Assembly: GCF_040581485.1 (NCBI RefSeq)
Contig: NC_090128.1
Span: 19,646,931 to 19,710,930 of the forward strand
Reading direction: 5' to 3'
Source of the DNA: Linepithema humile
Lineage: Eukaryota; Arthropoda; Insecta; Hymenoptera; Formicidae
DNA: 64,000 bases
Below the pieces are notes generated by a model. That model saw nothing but the letters and a program-made list of their open reading frames with translations. It searched no databases and had not been told where the DNA came from. The stretch's first letter is position 1. Every line of letters starts with the position of its first letter. The position numbers and the translations under genes are program-made. Positions 35,401 through 47,500 of this stretch are shown in pieces.

Positions 35401-38400
35401 GAATGTAGTGGCTTTATCTACTGCGTATTGCAGCATTAATTAATTCATACTCTCACGCTTACATTAATATCACTCACCTTGCGGGCTTCATACATTCAAT
35501 GCCATCCATAGTAGCTTTTGCATTTCTCGTAATTGCATAAGAAATTATTTACGTGATCGTTTACAATTACGTCGGTCGATTACGTTGATACGCTAGAATG
35601 GAAAATACAAAATAATATAATTTAATTTAGAAATTACATGAATTAATTATAAAATTTAAAAGTTTCCTGCACCGACGATAGATTTATCTATTTTAATCGA
35701 ACAAAAATAACGTAGTCTATATTATAGTTTGTATTTTTTTATCGTTATATTTTTGTTGGAAATTGAAAAGTTATAGACTTTCATAAAAATTTATCAAAAT
35801 TTTGCAGAGGAAAGAGCCTCAAATATAATAAAAAATTGGTGAATACAGAAAGCTATTAGCTTTGATAGAATTTGTATTATATTACATTGAAAGACGATTC
35901 AATATTATTTCCGTCAGATGAAAAATAATTGAGGTTTATAGATAACTCCACGTCTTTTAATGAATCCACAATATTTCCTTCATGCTACGTTCTTGGAAAC
36001 GAGGTTTACAATCTCGTGTTCGAGCAGGGAATTACGATTGTACGTGATCGTCGTTGTCCTTCGTGCACTTCTTTTTCAAGCATCGCCGACGATGCACGCG
36101 CGATGCGAAACGCTTCGTTGCCCGCAGTAAAACATTTAATCGGCGTCGCGATAATGAGGGAACGTATGCGATCCTATAAAAAAGAGAAAGAAATAATTTT
36201 TGCGATATGCAAGTTGTATGTTTTGCGCAATTTTTCTTATCGTTACAGTAGAACGTATTTCACCGTGACGTATACATAGTATTGTCATAAATTAATAACC
36301 GATACAATCGGTTCGAATATTTCTTGAATTTAATAACGAACATAAACTGCCTTGATATTTTTGTTGAAAAAAAAATCGATTTGTCAAAAAGAATTTTATA
36401 ACAATAATTATTTTGTGATATTATATAAATATTCCAAAGTACATTTATTCGATTATTTAGCACCGGCATCTCTCACGTTGAATTTAAGCAGTGCTTTAAC
36501 ATTACTCATAGTATCCTAGTCGTACGATAGTTCCGGCGATTGTCGGTATTGTAAGCGTTATCATTCTCGTTATCATTACCATCACCGGTGGTACAGGCTT
36601 TAAGGTGCTGCCGTTGGTGCTGCTGCGAGCATCATCGCTCATCTCTGTGAAGTTGGCACCCCATTTTTAAAAAAATCAATTTTTTTTAGAGTTCTGAATG
36701 CACCCCAAAGAGTTCTAGAGTTCTCCATAAAATTTATAAATAGTTCCGGCGAATTGGACAAAAAAATCCATTATTGAAAGTATGGGGTGCTAACTTCACA
36801 AAACGTTATCACAAAATTGACGATAACAGCTTAATCGTCGGAAATAATTAAAAATATCATTAGAATTATTTGTAGAACTCTTGAGGTGCTACCCAGAACT
36901 CCAACGAAAAAATAAAATTCCAAAAAAATTTTATTCTTATTGGATCTTAGAATATTTTCTTAATCGGTGATACGAAAAATAGCGAGAACTTGTTATATAT
37001 TGGTCTGAGCGCTTTGAACCTTAATAATTATCGTTAGAACTCTTGAGGTGCTACCCGGAACTCTAATAAAATAATCAAAACTCCAACAAAATTTCTCACT
37101 CTTCGGGACTTCAAAAATTTTCGATCGGTGATACAAAAAATAGCGAGAACTTTTTATATATTGGTCTGAGCGCTTCGAACCTTAATAATTATCGTTAGAA
37201 CTCTTGAGGTGCTACTCAGAACTCCAATAAAATAATCAAAACTCCAACAAAATTTCTCGCTTTTCCTGACCTAGAAAATTTTCAATCGGTGATACAAAAA
37301 ATTGCGAGAACTTTTTATATATTGGTCTAAGCGCTTTGAACCTTAATAATTATCGTTAGAACTCTTGAGGTGCTACCCGGAACTCCAATAAAATAATCAA
37401 AATTCCAAAAAAGTTCTCACTATTTTTTGTATCACCGATCGAAAATTTTTGAAGTCCCGAAGAGTGAGAAATTTTTTTGGAATTTTGATTATTTTATTGG
37501 AGTTCCGGGTAGCACCTCAAGAGTTCTAACGATAATTATTAAGGTTCAAAGCGCTCAGACCAATATATAACAAGTTCTCGCTATTTTTCGTATCACCGAT
37601 TAAGAAAATATTCTAAGTTCCAATAAGAATAAAATTTTTTTGGAATTTTAATTTTTTCGTTGGAGTTCTGGGTAGCACCTCAAGAGTTCTACAAATAATT
37701 CTAATGATATTTTTAATTATTTCCGACGATTAAGCTGTTATCGTCAATTTTGTGATAACGTTTTGTGAAGTTAGCACCCCATACTTTCAATAATGGATTT
37801 TTTTGTCCAATTCGCCGGAACTATTTATAAATTTTATGGAGAACTCTAGAACTCTTTGGGGTGCATTCAGAACTCTAAAAAAAAATTGATTTTTTTAAAA
37901 ATGGGGTGCCAACTTCACAGAGGTTCATCGCTCCGGTAGTAACGTAACGAGCATCCTCGCGTCTTCAACGCCGTCACTCGTTCTGTGCTCGTATCTCTAT
38001 GAGCCAGGTTATCACGCAGAAACGCTCCAGATGTTGCACGGCATTGTACAAAAGAACCTCTTGCCAAGCGCAATATCTTTAGTGCAATATGTGACGATAT
38101 TTCGGGCAGGTCCGACTTTAACGCTTTGTTTGAAATTGAAGTTTATAACATGACATCAAATTTATTAATAAAAATTGTGCTTTATCTTTGTTTTTTAACC
38201 TATTATCAGAATCTGAAGTGAACTGCAACATTCTAGTTTATCTCTCTTTTCAATAATATCGCTATCGATAAAGAATTTGCGCAACTACAATTGTGTTTAG
38301 ATCGCAAGTTTCTCTTTTGCGTTGTTTTATTCAAGAAAATCTTCATTTGCTTTATTTGAAAAGTTTGACGATGCATGCAAATCTGTAAAAGGCAAAGTCG

Positions 38401-38519
38401 TGAGTCCCTTAACTCATATTTATTTTTCGTACTTTTAAAACTTTGCATTTCCTTTAAGCATATTACATTAAAGAACGCAAAAGAGTAGTTTATAGTATAT
38501 TAAATTCTTTTAAGGATTT

Positions 38520-38578
<59 letters not shown>

Positions 38579-41500
38579 TTTCTGATCATTTTTGTCACAA
38601 GTATCGTCTGTTCTTTTTTTATAAAGTTTTTTATATAAGTCCACATCTTTTACTTGTTTTATTTCAGTTTTACCGGCAGAAAAATTCAAATTTGCAAGTG
38701 CATTATCGTCATATGCGATGTACAAAGTGCACGCACATTGCACAGTTCATTGTCTTTCGCGACGCGTTGAATCGTTCTTATTTTCGTTTATGTGCGTACT
38801 GTTTTAGCGATTGTAGTAACTTCCATCGACGTCGACACGGAGAAAATTTATATCCGCCTCGAGATATTCCGAGATATTTCGAGATATTCCTCTCTGTCGT
38901 CAGAATCTCCGCCTTCCTTCGCGCACATGCGTGCGCTCTTTATGTCGTTTGACTTTTATAAATTATTGTCGGCGATGTGGACGAATGCGATCGCATAAAT
39001 CCACAATCGCGCTCTCTTTGTTTCCTTATCAGCCATGTATACGAGTAGGAAAATGTTACATTCAGTACTATATACTTCCTTCGCTAGTATACGTGCATAC
39101 GAAGTCATGTGCAATTTCATTTTGACATCTCAAAGCATGAAATGGCAGATAAAATAAAATGCATCAATAAAGAAAATCAAAATGACGAAACTTCCTATGT
39201 TATCGCGATGCCGTAGTGCAATCATTTTTATTAGTTTTACACAATTGCAAAGTTCGTAAATATAAATTTATTGACTTCTCAGTTTACTCTTATGTTAGCT
39301 TTTCGCTCTAGTTTACAGAAGATTATGGAAAATGTGGCGAATGGTGCACTTTCTTTTTATTTTGATTTTACATTGAAATAAGAACATATTTTCACCGCGC
39401 GCGTGATATGCGAAGCGCGCGGAATACGCGCAGCGGGTGCGACGAAATTTACGCGATTTCGACGCTCACGCAATGATTTCACTCGCACTAGCCATTGTGT
39501 TCACGGAACATCCCCCGTCCATTGTTGTACATAACGTCGCTGGAGCAGCGGCGCGGCTGGAAAATTACGAGGGACCTCTCTCCGCCTCTTTCCGTGCCTC
39601 CTGCTCTCTTCCGGTTACGCTAGTGCGGGACGAACAATGACCTGGAAAAGCTCAAGAAAGCTTTAAGCCGCTACTGTATACGCTCAGAGACTAGTTCTCG
39701 TAGTTTTGTCGTAGCGAGTCTGAATGGCAAAAAGAAGAACAAATGTAATACCGCGAGAATCTCGCAAAAAAACATCATAATCATAACACAGAATCAAATA
39801 TTACTTTTATGAAGTGATTTAATCGTATAAACACACGCTTGAATAACTCTTTATAACGATCGTTATCCACACGACCATCTGCAAACTCGCAGAGTCTAAG
39901 CATTTTATTCTGAAAATTACCGCGTGTTTAAAACATCACCGAAAAACTTCAGTTTTCCACGGGACCGAAATCCGCTTTACCGCTCTTTAGAATCACCGGC
40001 GGCGCGGGGGGTTGTAACTTTCATAAAAAATCCTTAGTTGATGCGAATCGTTAAAAAGTTTCATGTGCAAACGAGATGCGGGGCGGGGGAGCTAAATACG
40101 GTTTATGAATTCAGGTGCCAGCGAAAATAATCCTCTGTTCGAGACAGATAAGCGCGCTGTTGCGTCGCGCGCCGAGGAAAATGTGCGCGACGCGTCACCG
40201 CGAGCGGACTGGGGGATTGTGCAACCATCGAGTGGAGGTAATAATAAGGTCGTGAGCATGGTGAATCCGGTAACTCTTGAGCCGTGCATTCATCGTCCGC
40301 CCGCGCTTCATTGTCGAGCGACGCGCGGGACGCGGGAGGGTCTATTCAGCGCGACGTATGTATTGTGAAATCTCAATGAAAACTTACGTAAATTGTGCTT
40401 ACGTAAATTCAGTGTTTATGCTCTCGGAGCAAATGAAGATTTAACGAGCCCGCGCAAATTCACGCCCGGGGAAAATCATCGTGGAGTTTAATATCTTTTC
40501 GTGAATTTTTCAATCGAGAAGAGTCGTCGACGGCTTTAATCAGAGGACGTCGCCGAACGTCAAAGACACGCGTTTGCGTTTTTCATGCGGCTTAAAATAT
40601 CGCTGTCGTAAACGCTTCAAGTTTTCGATGTCAAAGAATCTTCTCGCGACAATAAATTAATGTTAATTGTCTACGGGTGATTATAAAAGTTTGGACACGC
40701 GCGAAATTTTCGTCGTAAATCATTCCACGAAATGAGAATTTAAGACGAAAGAGTTAAGAGCGAGAAGTAGCTGGCTTTTACTCCGCGACCACGATGGTAA
40801 AACGTTTCTATCCCTCACTTATGTCTACTTTGTTCCATTTCGGTCCACTTTAGTCCAATTTGTCTAACGTCCATTTTCCGCCGAGCGCTGTCTTAAACAG
40901 GGTAAGAAAAAAAAAAAATGTAGTAAAACCAACTGGAACCCTCTTTTGCGCGCGTGTCTTGTGTCTTTTGCGGATGTCCGGTTTCACCGTAATATTCTCT
41001 CTGGGTTGTTTTCGTCTTGCCGGAGGAGTGAAAAAAAAAAGAGAGACAGCGAAAATGTAAGAACGAACGAAATTGCAATGCTTGGCCAACAAACCGGGTT
41101 ATTAAGGCAATTAAAATTAGCTATGCTAATAAGACCGTGTCAAACGACGTTGGAATTTGAGAGGGTATCCAAGTGTAAAAAGCAGATAATCCCCCGGAAA
41201 CAGAGCGGAAAATAGCGAGTGGCTCCGATGTCGGTGATTTAAATTACAAGTGTATGAGAAGAAATGGCGAGTATGTGAGAACGGAGCGAAACATCGTAAA
41301 GGGTTAAAGATAATGCATCTAAGAGAGTCACACTTGGAAGCCGCGGGAATAATTTGGTTAATAATGAAAATTAATTGCGCGCACGCATATCTTCTTCGAA
41401 ATTCGAGAATATCGCGTAGCTCGGAAAAAAGCCGGTGTAAAAGCCAACGATAGAACGGACGGTGGTGCGGTTGTAATTAAAGAGTTTTCTCTCGAAAAGC

Positions 41501-44500
41501 GATCACCTGAGACTCATTTGGTGGAGCGCGAAGTAGGAATGTGGTCTAATGAATGGCTTTTGCTCGGGATTTTAAATTACTAGTAACCGTAAAAAAGAGG
41601 GGGAGAGAGAGGGAGAGAAAGAAAGAGAAAGAGGGAGAGAGAGAGAGAGAGAGAGTGCGCGCGTCATTAGTTTGATTTTGCAGCGTAATATAATCCATCC
41701 GCACTTTTCGTTATTAATTATCGTGTAAATTCGAGGGTTGCCTCTTCTTCTCTTCGCGATTTTATGACGGCTATTCAGGTTGGATTAGGAAGAACTGTAG
41801 ATCCTATCTTCTCGGCTAGCTAATGTTTTTCATACCTAAAAAAACAACGTAATGACTCAGAGAAAGATAAGCGTGAATTTGTGAAGGAATAACATGTTTG
41901 AACAGATTTAAATGGTGAATGGTAATGCTCGTTCTGCTGTGAAGCGGCTCAAGATTTATTTATATTTCAAAGTAATCTTTGAGCGGATTTCGTGCACAGT
42001 GAATTTTTCAAACCCTCCGCATTTGCTTGCAAGCGAAATTTTGATAAAGTTAAATGGATTGGAGCTTCCAGCAAATCAATTTTCAGCGAAAACGTTTGTC
42101 TCCTTTTTTTTAACTTTTCGTGTTTATTTTATCAAGTTGCTTTGACTAAAATTTTCTTTTATGAAATTAGTTTAACTTGAATATAAATTTCAATATAGAA
42201 ACACACGTAAAAGGACTCTTTATAGTGCACTCTTTTTGTTTTTATTCACAGCAGTTTTGTACAAATTATATTTTTTTAATAATATTTTAAATTTCTCTAA
42301 CAATATATATTTTTATAAAAAGAAATAAATTTGTTTAAAAAAGAAAATTTGCTAAAAGTGAGGATTATAATTTTACCATTTATTTTTTCTTCCGGAATCT
42401 GGTTATCTGGAAGGTCCATACTTTAGATCGTTAATTTAACGAGAAAGTTAAAATTACCTCGATTATCGCGTTCAACTAAAATGTTTTTTTATGATCAAGT
42501 TATTTGATCAAAGAATTGCCACTTAAAAATATATACGGTGGAAGTAGGATATCTTGCGGATAGTAGGATATATGTAGTAGATATTTAACGCCTCTGGAGT
42601 TATACCGGCTTTGATATCTCAGATTAACGCACGTTGGGGCATTCGGCTTAAAGGCGTAAGCTTGAATCATATGGTAGCGGGGAGAACCGTGTCACTGTAT
42701 CTCCGCCCGATTGTGTGTAATATGCTTTACGGGCATCCGGTCTCCGGTACAGCGACGCGGTATCAAGCATCCGGTAACCGTGGCAAGACGACGTTAAGGG
42801 TACCCATTGAAGTGCGCTCCAGCTTGATTAATGTTAAATCAGTGTACGCATAAAGTCTTAAGTCCGATCTGCCACTACCTTTTATGTCCCTTTTAACAAT
42901 CTGTTTTTTTCTTGTTTTCTTTTTTTACACTTTAGAGTATGTGACCGATATGAGTGCAGAAAATGTACCCATAAAAGATAATAATATTTTACTTCGCTGC
43001 TTTTAGGGCAAATACGTTTTTTCTAGACGGGTTAGCTTCCGTAGCAGAAAGTACGCTGCGTCTGAAAGCAGCGTGAAAGCGTTACATGCAGAAGGGATAG
43101 CAAAGTAGTTAAAGTATAAAGTAGGCTATCGCCTTTATCTTTCGTTATTATCGTGGTTTGATCGAAGAAGAAAATTTCCTGAAGAAAAATACAAATTTTA
43201 TGTGATATTGAATTTGTTAATTGAAGTGAAAATAATCAACACATGCAGCGTATGCATTTTTGTACGATTCTTTTACGACAAGAGTCTGTTTATTTAGAAA
43301 CTCCGGAGTTTTACCTTTTAATAATCTTGGACCGTAGAAAATCGGAGAATGTCGGTTTAATGCGCTAACAGATTTTTTTGCATACAAATGCAAATTAGAA
43401 AGATTAAAACAGATATTGCTTGTTGTCCGGAAACTTGCGTCGGCGGTAGGACCGTGTCCAATTTTCTGTAACGGCATCAAGTAATCGAGTTTCAGATAAC
43501 TGAAATTACTTTTTAAACGAGAAACATTGCCTCGCATGCTTGTGCTGATAACGATGAGAAACGTCAGAAAAATATCGTAAAATTTTATGTCCGCGCGACG
43601 ACAGAACCTTATGTTTTCGCCTTCGATAGCTGTAGACCGTTAAAATCGCAAACGCCATGAAAGTGGTGTCTGTTGACTGGAAGTTATAAGTAGAATATTG
43701 TGCATGAGTTCACTCGTTTACACGTGAACCGAGAAAAAAGTATCACTATAAGATTTATTGCGTATTTCCATTTTATGACAGTATATCAACAAAGCGTAAT
43801 ATCCATCGGTAGCGCATATTTCACGAAGATTGCCGCGCGTATATCTACATAATTCGGTGATTCGGTGATTCTGTAAAATGTGTCTATCAGTTTTACAGAA
43901 TCGCTCATCTGATATCGCCGATGAAACATCAATGAAACAATGAACAATAGGGCACATCTGTTATTTTCAAATAGAAAATAATGTCCTCTGTCGATAAACA
44001 TGTAAATTAGACTTCAGATTTTAATAATATTCTATTTATTATCCGTTTTTATTTCGCGCATAATAGACATTCTCTCATTTGATGCGCGTGCGTCGCATCA
44101 TCCGGTATTATACTTGATAAAAATTTACCATCGATACGATACTTTCTATACATTTATTGACGCCATTTATGTATTATGCACGCATTCAACTTATTCCGCG
44201 CGCTACGGAAACACTTACCGCATCGAAGCAATGTTCGTAAATGGCGATTGCCGAGTTCCGGGAATGGATTGTTTCTTCGTCTATCGAATATACGTCGATA
44301 GGTTGTCGTATACAGGAAAAGGAATCGGAGTTGGTATCCATACGCTTGCGGGCATGCTGTGCGAGTTTGCGACGCGGCACAGACAAGGAAGTAGACGGAA
44401 ATGTTAGTGTCAGCAAATGTTTGACAGGTTTCGGAAGGGTTTATCGTCTGCGTTTCATAACCTAGATATGATTTCACGTGGCGATCGTTCGGAGACATTC

Positions 44501-47500
44501 GAAAGTTCGCTGTTCTACTTTCGAACTTGTCTTTGCTCGCGTTAAACGACGTTATATTCTGCGTTGTGAGTAACGCTTTATAATGACACCTGAAATTTTT
44601 TAAACTTAATATTTTCAGTATACATTCGATACATTTTTATTTAATTAGCGTTCGGATTTTTCAGTTGACAGAAACGCGATTTCAAATTCGTTAAAAAATC
44701 AGCGGCTGACAGATAACCCGATATTTCTGGAATATTATAACAGGTATTACATTCGTTAACGAGATGTTTACCTGTATCATACGTTTAGTCAATGCAGCAA
44801 CACATGCAGTATGTAAAAAACGGCAGAAACCAGCCCTCTGTTTGTGTACGCTGCATTCTCAATTTACAGACTATTGCGTAATTCTCCGCGCGAGTTTTGC
44901 GTTCGAAGTTATGACAGTTTTTGCATTTTTCCACGTGCGAGAATCAGCTCCAATTATCTCGCACAAAAACACGGGAAAGAGGGATGGAAAACGGGGAAAA
45001 AAGAGAAGAAGCGCGGCGGTCGACGAGAGAGCGGTTTGAGCCAGGCGCAAAGAAGCCGGAAGTGGTCGAGGCAAAGAACCGGGATTCGGGGAGATTTAAT
45101 ACCAGATAGGATTGAGAGGAACGAACAGGTCGGGGCGGTAAACAGCGGCCCTAAAAGGGGGCGGAATTTGTATTTTGTCATCCCTGAGCGCGTATGCATA
45201 GCTAAAGGCCGTGGTATGCAACAACCGTGCCCGAGGGGCGTGTAAATTTTAACGGCATGGGTACGTCGGCAAGATGGTAGGCGCGTACTATCACTGGCAT
45301 GTGTTGCATCCGCTGGCCGCAGGTTTCCAGTACTGTCAGGACCGCAAAATTGTTCCAGACAATTGTCTGGCCTGTGAAATCGTTTTCGCCTGTTGGACGC
45401 CTGTTCTTTTTCGCCGCGAAGCGAAATGAGGATTGCGTGAAAATGCATTTTGCGAAAGTGTATGCATATTACACCCACGTCGCTCTCTTGTTTGGCTTAA
45501 AATAGTCTGTGTATTACAAACACAATATCTAAATGTATATTTTATGTATATGTATATTTTACATAAATATTAAATCAGGACGACTAACGCAAAAAAAAAA
45601 AAAATGTATTAAGATATACTGTAAAGTAAGACGGTTTCGTAAATAATGGTAATTTATTAAATAAGAAGCAGGAAATTTTCTTATCACGCAAGAGTTTGAA
45701 TTTTTATTAGACGGATTTACAGATTACTGCTGTGCTATTGACGAAAAAAACTGAACATTATTTTTCTAATTCTCTGTAGATAAACTGAAAATAATAAGTA
45801 AAATGTTCTATAATTAAAAATATATTGTTTTATAATAAAATAAATATATCGTAAAATATTTTTCTAATAAAAGTCGATTTTAAATTTTAAGAGAAGTTTG
45901 CTTTCGCTTGTGCATACATATATTCGCTATATATTCATGCTACGCCAATTTTGGAAAATCCAACATAGAATAGTTGAATACTGAAAAAAAGGAAAAGTAA
46001 ATAAAATAGAATATGCAAGCATGAAAATAAAACAACTATAAAAATATATAAACGTGTACAATCTAAACTTCAAAATATGTCACTTCTCCTGAAAATCTTT
46101 TTCGTACCTAACATTCGCTGGAAACGAAATCGAGCGGAAAATCACACGCGGAAGACAAAAAATGTGTAAAGGGGTTAACGCTGTCAGGTTTACGTCGCGT
46201 CTGCTCGTTTCTCACTAGATTTGATCTGACGGGTGGGATTACGACGGTCATAAAGTTCGAAGTTGAGCGACTGTGTCGCTGATGATGCAAGCGTTTATTA
46301 GGCCGCGTTGCGCGGATATTAAGCGGTACTCATTGCACTTATGCGGCTGCAAGAAGGGGATGGTATCGCCGCCCGACGAGACCGCGATTGCCACCTTTGT
46401 GTTTACGATCGGAGGCGGAGAAGATGGTTTCATCCCTTTTCATCGGCGCAGGACTCTCTTTCTCCCCCTCCCTCCCCCCTCTGATTCCGGCTCTCAGTCT
46501 CCTCTCTTCCGCGACACAATGAGCTTTTGTTTCCATTGAAAACGACACCGCTGTGTCTCGCTCAAGATATTAATCGGGGCGAAACTCTGGTAGCGGATCA
46601 ACCGGCATTACGGACGACTGTGTGTGCGTGCGTACGTATACGCGGCAGCGACCACGGCCTGATTGAATCGTAAATTACCTCGCGGCGAATTATTCATGGC
46701 GCGCTTTCGTTTCGGTAGGGCGCGCAATAATCCAGCCGCGCGTTTTGCAACGCGTCAATTTTTAATGCCGCTTCTCGGTTTCTCGCGCAAGATTTGTCAC
46801 CGTCGCGCGGCCAGCACGCCATGCGTAAATGTACCCACAGTGTAATTATTAATTATAAACTCCTCTCGGTGGAATTATTTATTAGCATCTACGTGCAGTC
46901 GATAAAGCCGATCAGCAAAAGCCACGGAATAAAATGAATTGGCTTTTGCGAACGGGGCGAATAATTCTCTCTCTCGACTGCATTTAAGAAAAAAAATGTA
47001 ACGACGGCAATGCCAATGATTTACTTGCAGCTATTTATATTTATTTGTACAATTACATTTTTGTATAATTAACTAATTTATCGATTTATTGGCAGGAGGG
47101 ATCTCGCGGTGATCGGAAAGAGGGGGGCAAGAGGGGACGCAAGCCTGGAAGGAAGGCGGCGGACAAGGCGGACATGAAAGCTAAGCTTGGTAAGTAGCTC
47201 GTTAATGCCGTGTAATAATTTATATATTATTTTTGCAATTGATCAGTGAAATAATTATAAATAAATAACTAAATATTTATAATTAAAATAAATTGTTGAT
47301 CATAAATTGCATAATCATTAATTGTCAATTAACATCTGGTAACGTAAAATGAAAGATGCATGTTAATTTATTGAATTAAAATTATAATAAAAAAGTAGAA
47401 GCATTTTCTCATTAAATGATTAATAATTCAATTAAAATTAATACATATTTTTATTATTTACTCCATGATATTTGGCTAACAATTAATATTTTATTACAAA

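Larger units (their letters stand above)
37934..47095 (+). other. CREBL2 intron 1, segment after the foldback element
   Basis: About 9 kb without a supported exon. It contains the (AT)n tract, GC-rich patches at about 39390-40370, 44870-45290 and 46100-46830, a GA-rich tract at 41596-41655, a tandem TTT-GTCCA-type microrepeat at about 40829-40865, and a 12-bp perfect stem at 43867-43902. Intron 1 ends with CAG at 47093-47095. Confidence 0.6.

Noticed and set aside
36300..37180. tRNA-like TTCGAA(T/C) boxes near 36311 and in the foldback repeats
   Set aside because: No A-box or cloverleaf partner at the right distance; the ones in the foldback are part of the 161-bp unit.
44154..44498. 114-codon minus-strand frame overlapped by open plus-strand frames
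   Set aside because: All frames are open for a short distance; none shows a domain or a usable start and splice context.
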